Shown: positions 47,949-58,304 of the stretch, piece by piece
How the letters are laid out: every line of letters begins with the position of its first letter
Numbering within the stretch: the stretch's first letter is position 1
Assembly: GCF_025215095.1 (NCBI RefSeq)
Contig: NZ_JALHAP010000079.1
Span: 248,001-312,000 of the forward strand
Origin: Dryocola boscaweniae
GTDB taxonomy: Bacteria > Pseudomonadota > Gammaproteobacteria > Enterobacterales > Enterobacteriaceae
Direction of reading: 5' to 3'
DNA length: 64,000 nt
Position numbers and translations under genes: made by a program
Notes under the pieces: model-generated
The model's database searches: none
Seen by the model: the letters and a program-made list of their open reading frames with translations, nothing else
What the model was told of the DNA's origin: nothing

Positions 47949-49043
47949 CTAGCGCTTTTCCACCTTAATGAAGGGACGGGTCAGCAGACCCAACGGGCCG
48001 GTGGAGTACCAGCGACGGTTGCCACGGCTGCGTGAATCGCGACCAATGGACTGTGTCAGGCGGTCGAGAATAATGGCGAGGATTACAATCCCCACGCCGC
48101 CGACGGTGGCAAGGCCCATGTCAAGACGGCCAATGCCGCGCAGTACCATCTGGCCAAGCCCACCGACGGCAATCATTGATGCGATTACTACCATGGAGAG
48201 GGCAAGCATCAGCGTCTGGTTTACACCTGCCATAATGGTTGGCATGGCCAGCGGTAACTGTACTTTAAACAACATCTGGCGCGGGCTTGCGCCGAATGAA
48301 CGGGCGGCCTCGACCAAATCTTCCGGCACCTGTTTAATGCCGAGGATGGTCAGACGCACAATAGGCGGCAGGGCGAAGATAATCGTCACCACGACGCCCG
48401 GCACGTTGCCGATCCCAAACAGCATCACAATCGGCACCAGATAAACGAACGCCGGCGTGGTTTGCATCGCATCCAGCAGCGGACGAATGAATTTCGCGGC
48501 ACGTTCGCTTCGTGCAAGCCATATTCCGAGCGGTAGTCCGATGACCATACAGAACAGCAGCGCCGTCAGTACCAGAGCCAGCGTAACCATCGCCTGAGAC
48601 CAGGCGCCGATTGCGCCAATGGCCACCAGGGAAACCAGCGTCGCGATACCCATGCCGAGGCTCGACATCTGCCAGGCAATCAACGCAAACACGATGATGG
48701 CAACCGGCGCGGGCATCCCCAGCAATAGCTGCTGGAAGCCGCTCAGAATGTAATCCACCGGCACGCGAATGCCCTGGAACACCGGGCGGAAGTGGGTGAC
48801 GACCCAGTCAATGCCGTGCGTTACCCAACTGTCGAGTGGGATCAGCGTTTTATGGAACGGATCGAGAATATTAAAATGTTCAGGCTGCGGCGCAGGGGCT
48901 GAAGTAAGCCAGTCGGCGCCGCTGCCCGCGTCGGGCGTAGTGGCGGCCTGGCTGCCCCATGCATCTGCACTGGATGCGGCCTGATTTGTGGTCGTATCGG
49001 CAGCCACGCTACCGGTATCCCATGGATTTGATGAATCACTCAT
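47949..49043 (-). CDS. proW: Glycine betaine/proline ABC permease ProW
   Basis: ProW is the membrane subunit of ProU. The 364-residue protein has a long polar N-terminal tail rich in Ala, Thr and Asp (about 1-60), then about seven membrane spans. The permease signature lies in [32 protein letters not shown]. The ATG at 49043 overlaps the proV stop by eight bases and matches E. coli; a start five codons earlier is possible. Confidence 0.95.
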   Translation of the reverse strand: MSDSSNPWDTGSVAADTTTNQAASSADAWGSQAATTPDAGSGADWLTSAPAPQPEHFNILDPFHKTLIPLDSWVTHGIDWVVTHFRPVFQGIRVPVDYILSGFQQLLLGMPAPVAIIVFALIAWQMSSLGMGIATLVSLVAIGAIGAWSQAMVTLALVLTALLFCMVIGLPLGIWLARSERAAKFIRPLLDAMQTTPAFVYLVPIVMLFGIGNVPGVVVTIIFALPPIVRLTILGIKQVPEDLVEAARSFGASPRQMLFKVQLPLAMPTIMAGVNQTLMLALSMVVIASMIAVGGLGQMVLRGIGRLDMGLATVGGVGIVILAIILDRLTQSIGRDSRSRGNRRWYSTGPLGLLTRPFIKVEKR

Positions 49044-50238
49044 TGGTTGCCCCCTCACGGTCTAATGCCTGCAGCAACACCCCTTTTGAGATGATGCCCA
49101 CGTACTGATTTTCTTCACCCACTACCGGCACCGCGCACGGCGCCTGTCCTACAGGGGTGAGCAAGTCGCTCAGTGACGTGTCGGCGGAAACCGCCGCCGG
49201 AGACTCCAGAAACGCGCTGTCTAAACCAAGCCCCGCCGCCATTGCGGTTTTCAGTGAATCGGTGGAAACGATGCCGAGGAATTTCTGTCCGCGCTCAATG
49301 ACATAGCCATATTCGCGGTCATCATCCTGCAGCAGCTTCAGCGCGACGCGCGGACCAAAACCGGTAGTTTTGCGCAGCAGGCCTGCCGGGCTACGACGGG
49401 CAATATCTTTTGCGCTGAACACCTGGCTGATATCCACGCCGCGGAAGAAAGTACGCACATAGTCATTCGCCGGATTGTTAAGGATTTCATCCGGCGTACC
49501 GACCTGCACCACTTCGCCGCCCTGCATAATGGCAATTCGGTCGCCAATACGCATCGCTTCGTCAAGGTCGTGAGAAATAAACACAATGGTGCGCTGGTGT
49601 TTTGCCTGCAATTTAACTAATTCGTCCTGCATTTCAGTACGAATTAATGGATCGAGGGCGGAGAAGGCTTCATCCATCAATAATATATCTGGATTAATGG
49701 CCAGCGCGCGGGCTAAGCCAACACGCTGGCGCATACCGCCGGAAAGCTCGTCAGGATAAGCGTGGGCATAAGTATCAAGCCCCACCTGACGCAGTGCATC
49801 AAGCGCTTTTTCATGGCGCTCAGCCACCGGCATGCCTGCTAATTCCATACCAAACGCCGTGTTATCTAACACGTTCATATGAGGCATCAAAGCAAAGGAC
49901 TGGAAGACCATGGAGATCTTATTTTTGCGCACCTCACGGAGTTCGACGTCTGATATTTTGGCGATGTCTACGCCGTCAATCAGAACTTGTCCGCGGGTTG
50001 GTTCAATCAGGCGATTGAGAAGGCGAACCATGGTGGATTTACCGGAACCGGATAACCCCATGATGACGAATATCTCGCCTTCTTCAATGGCCAGACTGGC
50101 GTCTTTCACGCCAAGCGACAGCCCTGTTTTTTCTAATATTTCAGCTTTTGATAAACCTTTTTCTATATATTTGAATGCGCGTTGTGGATGCTCACCAAAT
50201 ACTTTATATAAGTTCTTTACTTCTAATTTAATTGCCAT
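49036..50238 (-). CDS. proV: Glycine betaine/proline ABC ATPase ProV
   Basis: ProV energises ProU. The 400-residue protein has Walker [19 protein letters not shown], signature [16 protein letters not shown] and Walker [14 protein letters not shown]. Tandem CBS domains (about 280-395) sense ionic strength in this family. It heads proVWX and sits behind a P2-like promoter. Confidence 0.97.
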   Translation of the reverse strand: MAIKLEVKNLYKVFGEHPQRAFKYIEKGLSKAEILEKTGLSLGVKDASLAIEEGEIFVIMGLSGSGKSTMVRLLNRLIEPTRGQVLIDGVDIAKISDVELREVRKNKISMVFQSFALMPHMNVLDNTAFGMELAGMPVAERHEKALDALRQVGLDTYAHAYPDELSGGMRQRVGLARALAINPDILLMDEAFSALDPLIRTEMQDELVKLQAKHQRTIVFISHDLDEAMRIGDRIAIMQGGEVVQVGTPDEILNNPANDYVRTFFRGVDISQVFSAKDIARRSPAGLLRKTTGFGPRVALKLLQDDDREYGYVIERGQKFLGIVSTDSLKTAMAAGLGLDSAFLESPAAVSADTSLSDLLTPVGQAPCAVPVVGEENQYVGIISKGVLLQALDREGATNE

Positions 50239-50306
50239 GCAATAAAGTTAATCCCATATTTAATTTATATATACACAATTCCTGATGGAAATATTCACCT
50301 GGATAT

Positions 50307-50334
50307 ACCCTAACATACTCAGAATCTGAGACAA
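50307..50334 (-). promoter_or_regulatory. proU P2-like promoter
   Basis: On the minus strand, TTGTCT (-35), the 16-base spacer CAGATTCTGAGTATGT and TAGGGT (-10) closely match the E. coli proU P2 promoter as I recall it. The A/T-rich leader and start of proV are where H-NS silences proU. The 334-bp proV-nrdF gap otherwise holds a small hairpin ATCCGCATT/AATGCGGAT (50359-50379) of unknown role. Confidence 0.8.
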
Positions 50335-50572
50335 CCCTCAATTTCCCGCATGACAAATATCCGCATTGCGAATGCGGATGAAATTCCCCGTGGTACCGGG
50401 GGCTGCGAGCAAATTCGATGAAAGCCATATTTTTTGTCAATAGATGATAATTCTGCCCGAATAGTGTGATATCCAGGCAGAATTAATATTTATATATTAC
50501 GGTGACGCGGAATGAATAAATCGGCAGGCGAACGGGTGCCTTGCGGCACCTTTTCTGAGTTGAATTTAACGA

Positions 50573-51544
<972 letters not shown>

Positions 51545-53692
51545 TTATAAAGCGCAGGACACGCAGCCCTGCACCTCCGTTCCTTCCAGCGCCATCTGTC
51601 GCAGGCGAATGTAGTAAAGGGTTTTGATGCCTTTTTTCCAGGCATAAATCTGCGCTTTGTTGATGTCGCGAGTGGTGGCCGTATCGCGGAAGAACAGCGT
51701 CAGCGATAGCCCCTGATCCACGTGGCGCGTGGCTTCGGCGTAGGTGTCGATAATTTTTTCCGGGCCGATATCGTAGGCATCCTGGTAAAACTCCAGGTTG
51801 TCGTTAGTCATAAAAGGCGCCGGGTAGTAAACGCGGCCGGTTTTGCCTTCTTTGCGGATCTCAATGCGCGAGACGATTGGATGAATGCTTGACGTCGCGT
51901 GGTTGATATATGAAATCGATCCGGTCGGCGGAATCGCCTGCAGATTCTGGTTATACAAGCCGTATTCCATCACGTCGTCACGCAACTGCCGCCACTGTTC
52001 CCGAGTCGGAATAGCGATTCCCGCTTTAGCAAACAGCTCGCGTACTTTCGTCGTTTTGGGATACCAGATTTCCTGCAGATACTGACTGAAGTATTCGCCG
52101 CTGGCGTAGCGTGAGCGTTCAAAGCCTGCGAAACGCTGTTTGCGCTCCCGGGCCAGCAAATTCGAAGCGCGCACCGCATGCCAGGTAATGGTGTAGAAAT
52201 AGATATTGGTGAAATCCAGCCCTTCCGGCGAGCCGTAGGCAATTCCCTCGCGCGCCAGATAACCGTGCAGGTTCATCTGCCCCAGGCCAATGGCATGAGA
52301 GGCGGCATTCCCCGCTTCAATGGACGGCACCGAGCGGATATGGCTCATGTCGGAAACCGCCGTCAGCCCGCGAATGGCTGTTTCGACGGTGCGGCCAAAA
52401 TCAGGTGAATCCATAGTGTGGGCGATGTTCAGCGAGCCAAGATTACAGGAGATATCTTTGCCGACCTGCGAATAATCGAGGTTCTCGTCATAGGTCGATG
52501 CGCTGTTAACCTGCAAAATTTCCGAACACAGGTTGCTCATATTAATGCGCCCGGCAATGGGGTTGGCGCGGTTTACCGTATCTTCAAACATGATGTACGG
52601 ATAGCCGGATTCAAACTGGATCTCAGCCAGGCGCTGGAAGAAATCACGGGCGTTAATAAACGTTTTACGAATGCGCTCGTCCGCCACCATCTCTTCGTAA
52701 AGTTCGCTGACGGCGATGTCGCCGAACGGTTTGCCGTAAATGCGTTCCACATCGTAAGGAGAGAAAAGCGCCATCGGCTGATTATCTTTTGCCAACTGGA
52801 AGGTGATATCCGGGATAACGACGCCGAGCGAAAGCGTTTTGATGCGGATCTTCTCGTCGGCGTTTTCACGCTTGGTGTCAAGGAAGCGGAAAATATCCGG
52901 ATGATGGGCGTGGAGATAAACCGCGCCGGCGCCCTGACGCGCGCCAAGCTGGTTGGCGTAGGAAAACGCATCTTCCAGCATTTTCATCACGGGAATGACG
53001 CCGGATGACTGGTTTTCGATGCGCTTAATCGGCGCGCCCGCTTCGCGCAGGTTCGAGAGCAGGAAAGCCACGCCGCCGCCGCGTTTGGAAAGCTGCAGCG
53101 CAGAGTTAACCGCACGCCCAATCGATTCCATGTTGTCTTCAATGCGTAACAGGAAGCAGGAAACAAGTTCGCCGCGCTGCTGTTTTCCGCAGTTCAGGAA
53201 GGTTGGCGTGGCGGGCTGGAAACGGCCGAAGAGCATCTCTTCCATCAGACGATACGCCAGCTTTTCGTCGCCCTGCGCAAGCGTCAGCGCCACCATAGTC
53301 ACGCGGTCTTCAAAATGTTCGAGGTACTCTTTGCCGTCGTAAGATTTCAGCGTGTAGCTGGTGTAGAACTTCCATGCGCCGAGGAACGTTTTGAAGCGAA
53401 AGCCGCTGTTATGCGCCTTCTCAAATAAAGCAACGACGAATCCGCGATCGTAACGCGTGAGCACGCGTTCATCGTAATAACCTTCCGCCACAAGCCAGTT
53501 CAGACGCGCATGCTGGCTGGCAAACTGCCGCGTGCGGGGGAGCACATGCTGCTCGTGAAATTTTTCCACCGCCAGTTTGTCTTTTTCAAACTGGATGCGG
53601 CCTTCGGAATCATAGAGATTCAGCATGGCGTTGAGCGCGTGATAGTCCGCGCCGTCTGTCGCCGTTACGCGGATTGTTTCTGTCGTTGCCAA
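51545..53692 (-). CDS. nrdE: Class Ib ribonucleotide reductase large subunit NrdE
   Basis: NrdE is the catalytic subunit. The 715-residue protein lacks the N-terminal ATP-cone of class Ia NrdA, as expected. It has active-site residues in ERTGNV-like position NLCSEILQ and the C-terminal redox pair GCVSCAL that NrdH reduces. Its start overlaps nrdI by 28 bases. Confidence 0.97.
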   Translation of the reverse strand: MATTETIRVTATDGADYHALNAMLNLYDSEGRIQFEKDKLAVEKFHEQHVLPRTRQFASQHARLNWLVAEGYYDERVLTRYDRGFVVALFEKAHNSGFRFKTFLGAWKFYTSYTLKSYDGKEYLEHFEDRVTMVALTLAQGDEKLAYRLMEEMLFGRFQPATPTFLNCGKQQRGELVSCFLLRIEDNMESIGRAVNSALQLSKRGGGVAFLLSNLREAGAPIKRIENQSSGVIPVMKMLEDAFSYANQLGARQGAGAVYLHAHHPDIFRFLDTKRENADEKIRIKTLSLGVVIPDITFQLAKDNQPMALFSPYDVERIYGKPFGDIAVSELYEEMVADERIRKTFINARDFFQRLAEIQFESGYPYIMFEDTVNRANPIAGRINMSNLCSEILQVNSASTYDENLDYSQVGKDISCNLGSLNIAHTMDSPDFGRTVETAIRGLTAVSDMSHIRSVPSIEAGNAASHAIGLGQMNLHGYLAREGIAYGSPEGLDFTNIYFYTITWHAVRASNLLARERKQRFAGFERSRYASGEYFSQYLQEIWYPKTTKVRELFAKAGIAIPTREQWRQLRDDVMEYGLYNQNLQAIPPTGSISYINHATSSIHPIVSRIEIRKEGKTGRVYYPAPFMTNDNLEFYQDAYDIGPEKIIDTYAEATRHVDQGLSLTLFFRDTATTRDINKAQIYAWKKGIKTLYYIRLRQMALEGTEVQGCVSCAL

Positions 53693-54075
53693 AATTCGCT
53701 TACTCCCTTACGTACGTTTTCAATGTCCTGGTCAGTACCTAATAGCTCAAAACGATAGAGGTACGGCACCTGGCATTTTTGGGCTATGACATCGCCGGCC
53801 CGGCAAAACCCTTCTCCGAAATTGCGATTGCCGCTGGCAATCACACCGCGAAGCAGTGACCGGTTGACGGGGTTGTTTAAAAATCGAATCACCTGGGCGG
53901 GCACGGCGCCGGCAATGCCGCCGCCGCCGTAGCTCGGTACGATCAAAATATAGGGTTCCGTCACTTCCAGCCGCTGTTTAACTTCCAGCGGAATGCGCAG
54001 GGCGGGCAACCCAAGGCGTTCAACAAAACGCAGGGTATTTTCCGACGAGCTTGAGAAGTAGACGAGATGACTCAT
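53665..54075 (-). CDS. nrdI: Ribonucleotide reductase flavodoxin NrdI
   Basis: NrdI is a flavodoxin-like protein that supplies oxidant to assemble the dimanganese cofactor of NrdF. The 136-residue protein has [16 protein letters not shown] (FMN phosphate loop) and [20 protein letters not shown]. It overlaps nrdH by four bases and nrdE by 28. Confidence 0.96.
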   Translation of the reverse strand: MSHLVYFSSSSENTLRFVERLGLPALRIPLEVKQRLEVTEPYILIVPSYGGGGIAGAVPAQVIRFLNNPVNRSLLRGVIASGNRNFGEGFCRAGDVIAQKCQVPYLYRFELLGTDQDIENVRKGVSEFWQRQKQSA

Positions 54076-54308
54076 GCGCTGGCTCGGGCGCGCAGTCGGT
54101 TAATCATGTCTGGGCGAAAGCCGCTCCAGCTTTCCTGTTCTGTCACCACAACCGGTAGCTGGCGATACCCCTGCGCACGTAAATCGTCCGCGGCTTCGGG
54201 ATTTAAATCGAGATTGATCAGGTCGAAAGAAAACCCACGGCTTTCGATAGCGCGCTTAGTGGCGTGGCACTGAACACAGTCGTTACGAGTGTATATGGTA
54301 ATGCGCAT
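54072..54308 (-). CDS. nrdH: Glutaredoxin-like electron donor NrdH
   Basis: NrdH reduces NrdE. The 78-residue protein has the redox motif CVQC in [20 protein letters not shown] and the thioredoxin-like fold segment GYRQLPVVV. It is the first gene of nrdHIEF and lies behind two NrdR-like boxes. Confidence 0.96.
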   Translation of the reverse strand: MRITIYTRNDCVQCHATKRAIESRGFSFDLINLDLNPEAADDLRAQGYRQLPVVVTEQESWSGFRPDMINRLRARASA

Positions 54309-54340
54309 GATTCTTATTCTCTCTGTGGTTGAGAATATGA

Positions 54341-54387
54341 ATACTAGATGTGGGCGGGAAAATTATCAACCATACAAGATATAGTAT
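54341..54387 (-). promoter_or_regulatory. Tandem NrdR-like boxes upstream of nrdH
   Basis: ATACAAGATATAGTAT (54372-54387) matches the NrdR-box pattern ACAC-WATATATW-GTGT at about 13 of 16 positions. A weaker second box starts at 54341 (ATACTAGATGTG). The starts are 31 bp apart, the spacing expected for paired NrdR sites, which repress ribonucleotide reductase genes when dATP is high. Confidence 0.68.
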
Positions 54388-54444
54388 TTTTAGATAAGTA
54401 ATGTCTGAACGAGCAGCGTGGCGGGTGACGCTGGATTTTTTTTC

Positions 54445-54540
54445 GTGAGCGCTCTGGTTGCCCGTGCCCGTACGTCAGGTCTTGCCGTTCAGGCTTTAAG
54501 CGACTGGCGAATGGCCTCAAAAGGCGAGGGGGAATTCTGA
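54445..54540 (+). CDS. Possible 31-residue ORF in the nrdH-ygaM gap (candidate only)
   Basis: GTG at 54445 opens a 31-codon frame (SALVARARTSGLAVQALSDW, then RMASKGEGEF). Its TGA overlaps the ATG of the next small frame (TGATG). No good ribosome-binding site precedes it and I do not recognise it. It may be chance, or a remnant of a lost gene. The surrounding 386-bp nrdH-ygaM gap also contains the NrdR boxes and the ygaM terminator. Confidence 0.2.
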   Translation: MSALVARARTSGLAVQALSDWRMASKGEGEF

Positions 54541-54614
54541 TGAGTTTTACTAATGTGGCCTCGCAGCATGCGGCGCAGCGCTTTGCAAAGCGGTTTCGAC
54601 AGGCCATAACGTAA
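54540..54614 (+). CDS. Possible 24-residue basic peptide in the nrdH-ygaM gap (candidate only)
   Basis: ATG at 54540 follows GCGAGGGGGAATTCTG, a strong Shine-Dalgarno at good distance, and overlaps the stop of the preceding small frame. The product (MSFTNVASQHAAQRFAKRFR and four more) is arginine/lysine-rich and could form an amphipathic helix. It ends just before the ygaM terminator, on the opposite strand. Coding is unproven. Confidence 0.3.
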   Translation: MSFTNVASQHAAQRFAKRFRQAIT

Positions 54615-54640
54615 AAACCCCGGCAGCGGAACTGTCGGGG
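54613..54640 (-). terminator. Rho-independent terminator of ygaM
   Basis: On the minus strand CCCCGACAG and CTGCCGGGG form a stem followed by TTTTT, 55-80 bases after the ygaM stop. Confidence 0.8.
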
Positions 54641-54694
54641 CGAACGCGTATTTAGTATCAAACATCACTGTCTTTTTGTTGCGTACAGCCGGTC

Positions 54695-55021
54695 TTAGCG
54701 GCGTGAAACCAAAAGCGCGCCGAGGAAGATCCCGACGGCAGCGCTAATTCCAACGCTATGCCATGGTTTGTCGCGAACGTAAGTATCCGCACAGCTTATT
54801 GCGTTACAGGCAGCTTGTTTCACACGGCCACGACCCTGAATGCGGGCACGGGTCTCTTTCAGGAGGGATTCAGCCTTTTTACGCGCCGCTTCGCCTTCCT
54901 CTTTAACATCGCTACCGAAAGACTTCAGAACCTCTTCCAGCGTGTCCGCCAGTTGGTTCACGTCGTGGTTAATATCGTCAACGCTTTCATCAACTTCGTT
55001 TCGATTTGGTCGGTTAAACAT
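54695..55021 (-). CDS. ygaM: DUF883 family membrane-anchored protein YgaM
   Basis: This 108-residue protein is related to ElaB and YqjD, ribosome-binding inner-membrane proteins made in stationary phase. It has a long helical, charged N-terminal part (NQLADTLEEVLKSFG, then AARKKAESLLKETRAR) and a C-terminal anchor (GISAAVGIFLGALLVSRR). The ATG at 55021 gives MFNRPNRNEVDE, the E. coli start. It is divergent from ygaC. Confidence 0.93.
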   Translation of the reverse strand: MFNRPNRNEVDESVDDINHDVNQLADTLEEVLKSFGSDVKEEGEAARKKAESLLKETRARIQGRGRVKQAACNAISCADTYVRDKPWHSVGISAAVGIFLGALLVSRR

Positions 55022-55180
55022 GTGTTTCTCCCTATTTGCGATGTAACTTCCAGTGTAGACCATAATTTTTAGTAATGAGGCAGGTCACGGTCTTTCACCG
55101 TCTTTATGGACTAATCTGAAAGCCCTGCTAATGCTGGTTATTGTATGGTTGCGAAGCTAAAAAGATGACGAGGAAAAATT

Positions 55181-55522
55181 ATGTATTTAAGACCTGACGA
55201 GGTGGCCCGCGTACTTGAAAAAGCCGGTTTTACCATGGATGAAGTGACCCCTAAAGCCTATGGCTACCGCCGTGGTGAAAACTACGTTTATGTTAATCGC
55301 GAAGCGCGTATGGGGCGTACGGCGTTGGTTATTCATCCAACGCTTAAAGAACGGAGTCAGTCACTGGCCGAGCCCGCGTCGGATGTTAAAACCTGCGATC
55401 ACTATCAGCAGTTTCCGCTTTATCTGGCCGGGGAAACGCACCAGCATTACGGCATTCCGCACGGTTTTAGCTCACGCATTGCGCTGGAGCGCTATTTGTC
55501 CGGGTTATTTGGCGAGCGTTAA
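55181..55522 (+). CDS. ygaC: DUF2002 family protein YgaC
   Basis: This 113-residue cytosolic protein starts [17 protein letters not shown] and contains [23 protein letters not shown]. It matches E. coli YgaC in length and position. Function is unknown; the E. coli gene is Fur-repressed. I see no convincing Fur box here. A small hairpin (GACTGGCG/CGCCAGTC, 55530-55548) separates it from convergent alaE. Confidence 0.92.
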   Translation: MYLRPDEVARVLEKAGFTMDEVTPKAYGYRRGENYVYVNREARMGRTALVIHPTLKERSQSLAEPASDVKTCDHYQQFPLYLAGETHQHYGIPHGFSSRIALERYLSGLFGER

Positions 55523-55555
55523 TCTTCAGGACTGGCGTTGCGCCAGTCACACTTC

Positions 55556-56011
55556 TTAAACTCCAACTTTCGCGCTCCGGTAGCCGCTAAGACGAAACAG
55601 ACGGCGGCAGTAATCCAGAAAATAGCCGTAAGCCGCACCCATCATCATCGAAATAACAATATTAGAACTCACGGCTGCGATAATTTGATTCCAGTCGGCC
55701 CCGACCGTCAGCAAAATTGCCACATAGACCGGCGACTGAAAGGTGACATAAGCCAGCACGTCCGCCAGATTTTTTGTCCAGCTTGCACGGCCGTAACGTT
55801 TTGCGAAGCGCATAAAGGCATCCCGGTACATGCCGTACGGCCAGGCGATGAGGATATTTACCGGAATAGCGACGAGGCGCGATGAAAGCGACTGGTCAAA
55901 GCTCATGCCGGAGAGGAAGATCTCAATCATCATGTTGACTACCGAGCAATAAACCACCATCGCAAAAGTATCCGCTGCGGCGTGGCGCAGGCGCGACTCA
56001 GGAGAAAACAT
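55556..56011 (-). CDS. alaE: L-alanine exporter AlaE
   Basis: AlaE exports L-alanine (and D-alanine) and is induced by alanine in E. coli. The 151-residue protein has four hydrophobic spans and the family motifs [37 protein letters not shown] and [11 protein letters not shown]. In E. coli its neighbour on this side is stpA, which is missing here. Confidence 0.94.
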   Translation of the reverse strand: MFSPESRLRHAAADTFAMVVYCSVVNMMIEIFLSGMSFDQSLSSRLVAIPVNILIAWPYGMYRDAFMRFAKRYGRASWTKNLADVLAYVTFQSPVYVAILLTVGADWNQIIAAVSSNIVISMMMGAAYGYFLDYCRRLFRLSGYRSAKVGV

Positions 56012-56286
56012 TATTCTGGCTCCGGAATGTAACCAGTCATAAACACCATTTCTTGACGTTTATGCCAGTTATAAAGGTTGGGTTATTTATTGCATATAGA
56101 TTATCCATCTGTATGATTTTGGACAATTAGCGAAAAATTTTTATTTCTTGCCGATTCGTCAATAAAATCCGCTAAAAGAGCCTTATCCACGCGCCTTTCC
56201 TGATTTTGTCGTCTGGTTGTATTTTTTACATTTAAAATCATGTTGTTAAGTGCTAATGATTTTTTATGCTGTCCAGCGCCAGAAAG

Positions 56287-56314
56287 ATCGCTATATAATG
56301 GTTTATATAGCGAT
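56287..56314 (+). promoter_or_regulatory. 12-bp-arm palindrome over the -10 region of the yghW-like gene
   Basis: ATCGCTATATAA, loop TGGT, then TTATATAGCGAT is a perfect inverted repeat that includes a consensus -10 box TATAAT (56294-56299). It ends 21 bases before the ATG. This is the layout of a repressor operator. No -35 box of quality is present. The remaining 56012-56286 stretch is A/T-rich with no gene I can support. Confidence 0.65.
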
Positions 56315-56335
56315 TCATTATGTGAGGGCGAGCTG

Positions 56336-56623
56336 ATGGAAAACCATTTCGGTAAGGGGTTGATGGCGGGACTTAAAGCTCGCGAAGCCGACAGTGTCAG
56401 CAAAGTGGCGCGGTTCTGCTCCGACTATAAACGGGGTTTTGTGCTGGGGTTCACCTATCGTCTTTCTGAACAAACCGGCGATCGCCAGCGCGCCGCCTGG
56501 GAGGCTGGCGTTCTGACGCGCCGTTACTCTCTTGATAAAGAGTCCGTGGCAGATTTTTTTAAAGAAGCTCACGCCGATGTGGCCGTGAAATGTTTTTTGG
56601 CAGGTTATGAAAAAGGCTATTGA
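56336..56623 (+). CDS. yghW: DUF2623 family protein (YghW-like)
   Basis: This 95-residue cytosolic protein starts [20 protein letters not shown] and contains [38 protein letters not shown] split over the middle; it closely resembles E. coli YghW. Function unknown. In E. coli yghW is elsewhere on the chromosome, so this is a different context. The ATG at 56336 follows GAGGGCGAG; the in-frame extension upstream crosses the palindromic operator and is unlikely to be translated. Confidence 0.82.
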   Translation: MENHFGKGLMAGLKAREADSVSKVARFCSDYKRGFVLGFTYRLSEQTGDRQRAAWEAGVLTRRYSLDKESVADFFKEAHADVAVKCFLAGYEKGY

Positions 56624-56731
56624 TTGCTGAGCCTTATTACCGCCATGCCCGGTTGTTGAGAACTGGCGATGACAAGGAAAGGGCATATTTTATTTGTTTC
56701 AGGCGGGCAGCATTGCCCGCCCGCAGGCTAA

Positions 56732-56911
56732 TCAGCAAACGCCAAAATCACCGTCTTCTTTATACAGCGTCACCTCAGACGCTTTCAGCGTGACCGTTTC
56801 ACCGCTGAGAATGTTGGATGGCGCGCAAATCACTTCATCTCCTTGCACATCAAGCACCTCCATCTTTGGTCCGCCTTTTTTAGGTTGAACCAGATCGCCC
56901 GCTTTAAACAT
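56732..56911 (-). CDS. Small DUF2158 (YodC-like) protein
   Basis: This 59-residue reading frame begins MFKAGDLVQPKKGGPKMEV and continues with VTLKASEVTLYKEDGDFGVC. The GD-x-V-x-x-KxGGPxM pattern is that of the small beta-barrel-like DUF2158/YodC family of unknown function. GAGAGG precedes the ATG at 56911 by seven bases. Family members usually have tryptophan/tyrosine next to a later cysteine; here only the C-terminal cysteine is seen. It is divergent from the 2H-like gene. Confidence 0.75.
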   Translation of the reverse strand: MFKAGDLVQPKKGGPKMEVLDVQGDEVICAPSNILSGETVTLKASEVTLYKEDGDFGVC

Positions 56912-57045
56912 ATATAGCCTCTCAAAAGTAAGGTATTAAACTGCCAGTTGATGCTTATAAACATAGATCAGAGCGACCGGACGATAAAGAATACTCGCAT
57001 AACGTTTCGCGCATTATTGAGATAGGGTAGGGGAAAGGAGGCGCC

Positions 57046-57726
57046 ATGTTTAATGCCAGTGAACTACAGCAGCTTTATTCCACCACCAGCGAGAAAACGC
57101 TCGTCAGGTGGGAAGCCCATCCCGGGCGTGGGGAAGTTATGCAACAAGCGTTTTATGACCCGCGCAAACTTGCTATTACCAGCGGCATCAAACCCGCGCT
57201 AACCGCATCGTTACATAAATTATTGTGTGAGATTAATGAGCAGGCCGCAGGCGATCCGCTGGCGGATGCGATGCCTTTATCAGGATTACATTTTACCTTT
57301 TTCGCAATCACGATGCCGATTTACCAGTGTGCGGACATTGCTGATATCGATCCTGATCTGGCGAATATCTTCGCCAAAAATGCAAAAAATCATTTGGTAA
57401 GTATCAACAACCTGCGGCTTGTGGCGCTACCGAATCAGCTTTTGGTTGCCGGTACGCCAGACGCGAAAAGCCACACCGCAAAAGAATCGTTTGCCCGGCA
57501 ACTGCTTGCTTCCCCCTGGCGCAATAAACTGCGCGAACGACATGGTGATATTCCCTTGCCGCCGCCGTTCTGGCACAGCACGATTTTGCGTTATCAGGCA
57601 GAATTTCTGCCTGCCCGGTTCAGGGAGTATTTCCTTGCGCATCAGGCGGATGACTACGGATCTGTATCCGCGCCGGTAAAATTAGCCTTTACCAACTATA
57701 ACTGGACGGAGGTTTACGCCTGCTAG
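57046..57726 (+). CDS. Unrecognised protein with 2H-phosphoesterase-type motifs
   Basis: I do not recognise this 226-residue soluble protein by name. It has two histidine motifs, LHFTF (His82-x-Thr84) and FWHSTILRY (His177-x-Thr179), about 95 residues apart. Between them lies [17 protein letters not shown], resembling the core strands of the 2H phosphoesterase (LigT/cyclic phosphodiesterase) fold. If correct, it may hydrolyse 2',3'-cyclic or 2'-5'-linked nucleotides or RNA ends. GGAGG precedes the ATG. It overlaps the convergent ygaP by four bases and is divergent from the DUF2158 gene. Confidence 0.6.
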   Translation: MFNASELQQLYSTTSEKTLVRWEAHPGRGEVMQQAFYDPRKLAITSGIKPALTASLHKLLCEINEQAAGDPLADAMPLSGLHFTFFAITMPIYQCADIADIDPDLANIFAKNAKNHLVSINNLRLVALPNQLLVAGTPDAKSHTAKESFARQLLASPWRNKLRERHGDIPLPPPFWHSTILRYQAEFLPARFREYFLAHQADDYGSVSAPVKLAFTNYNWTEVYAC

Positions 57727-58247
57727 CGGCGGTTCCACGGCATGAAGGCCAAAAGGCGAGCCATGCCGCAAAAGCCGCTGATACCAGCAAACAGCAGGCC
57801 CGCGCCGACAAAACCGGAAAGCAAAAAGAACCCCGGATTAACGGCATACCCCAGCACGACGCCGGCCAGCGCCAGCGTGCCCGCCGCTATTTGCACCTGG
57901 CGCATCAGCGGCAGAGGGTGAGATTTATCGGCAAGGATTTCCTGCCCCTCTTTCTTCCACGCATTCAGCCCGCCTTCCAGCAGCAAAACCTTTGCCGGAG
58001 CGACAGCCTCTGCCAGTTTTTGCGCATTTTGCGACGAGCGCATGCCCGACTGGCAGTAAAAAATTACCGTGTCGTAAGGCTCGAACGGACCAAGCCGATC
58101 GCCGTTTTCAATGGCGGAAAGCGACAGGAGATGCGCCTCGGCGATATTTTCGCGTGCATATTCATCCCGCTCACGGATATCGATCAACGCCGCGCCTTTT
58201 TCTAGCAGCACTTTGGCCTCGGCAGGGGAAATACTTTGCATATTCAT
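57723..58247 (-). CDS. ygaP: Rhodanese-domain inner-membrane protein YgaP
   Basis: YgaP is a membrane-bound thiosulfate sulfurtransferase. The 174-residue protein has an N-terminal rhodanese domain with active-site loop [11 protein letters not shown]-terminal DUF2892 hairpin follows with two membrane spans (about 115-165, [20 protein letters not shown] then [18 protein letters not shown]). In E. coli the thiol-responsive regulator gene ygaV precedes it; here murR takes that place, so its control must differ. Confidence 0.93.
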   Translation of the reverse strand: MNMQSISPAEAKVLLEKGAALIDIRERDEYARENIAEAHLLSLSAIENGDRLGPFEPYDTVIFYCQSGMRSSQNAQKLAEAVAPAKVLLLEGGLNAWKKEGQEILADKSHPLPLMRQVQIAAGTLALAGVVLGYAVNPGFFLLSGFVGAGLLFAGISGFCGMARLLAFMPWNRR

Positions 58248-58304
58248 CGGGTTCCTCAGAAGCGTTAAGTTAAATTCGAGCGCGCTGGCATCGCAAAAAT
58301 GCGC

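Noticed and set aside
50520..50560. GGTGCC/GGCACC hairpin downstream of nrdF as its terminator
   Set aside because: In the nrdF direction no T tract follows; only the opposite strand has TTTT. Not supported as an nrdF terminator.
54344..54661. 105-codon minus-strand open frame upstream of nrdH
   Set aside because: It runs through the ygaM terminator and the NrdR-like boxes, has no ribosome-binding site of note and looks like random Arg-rich sequence.
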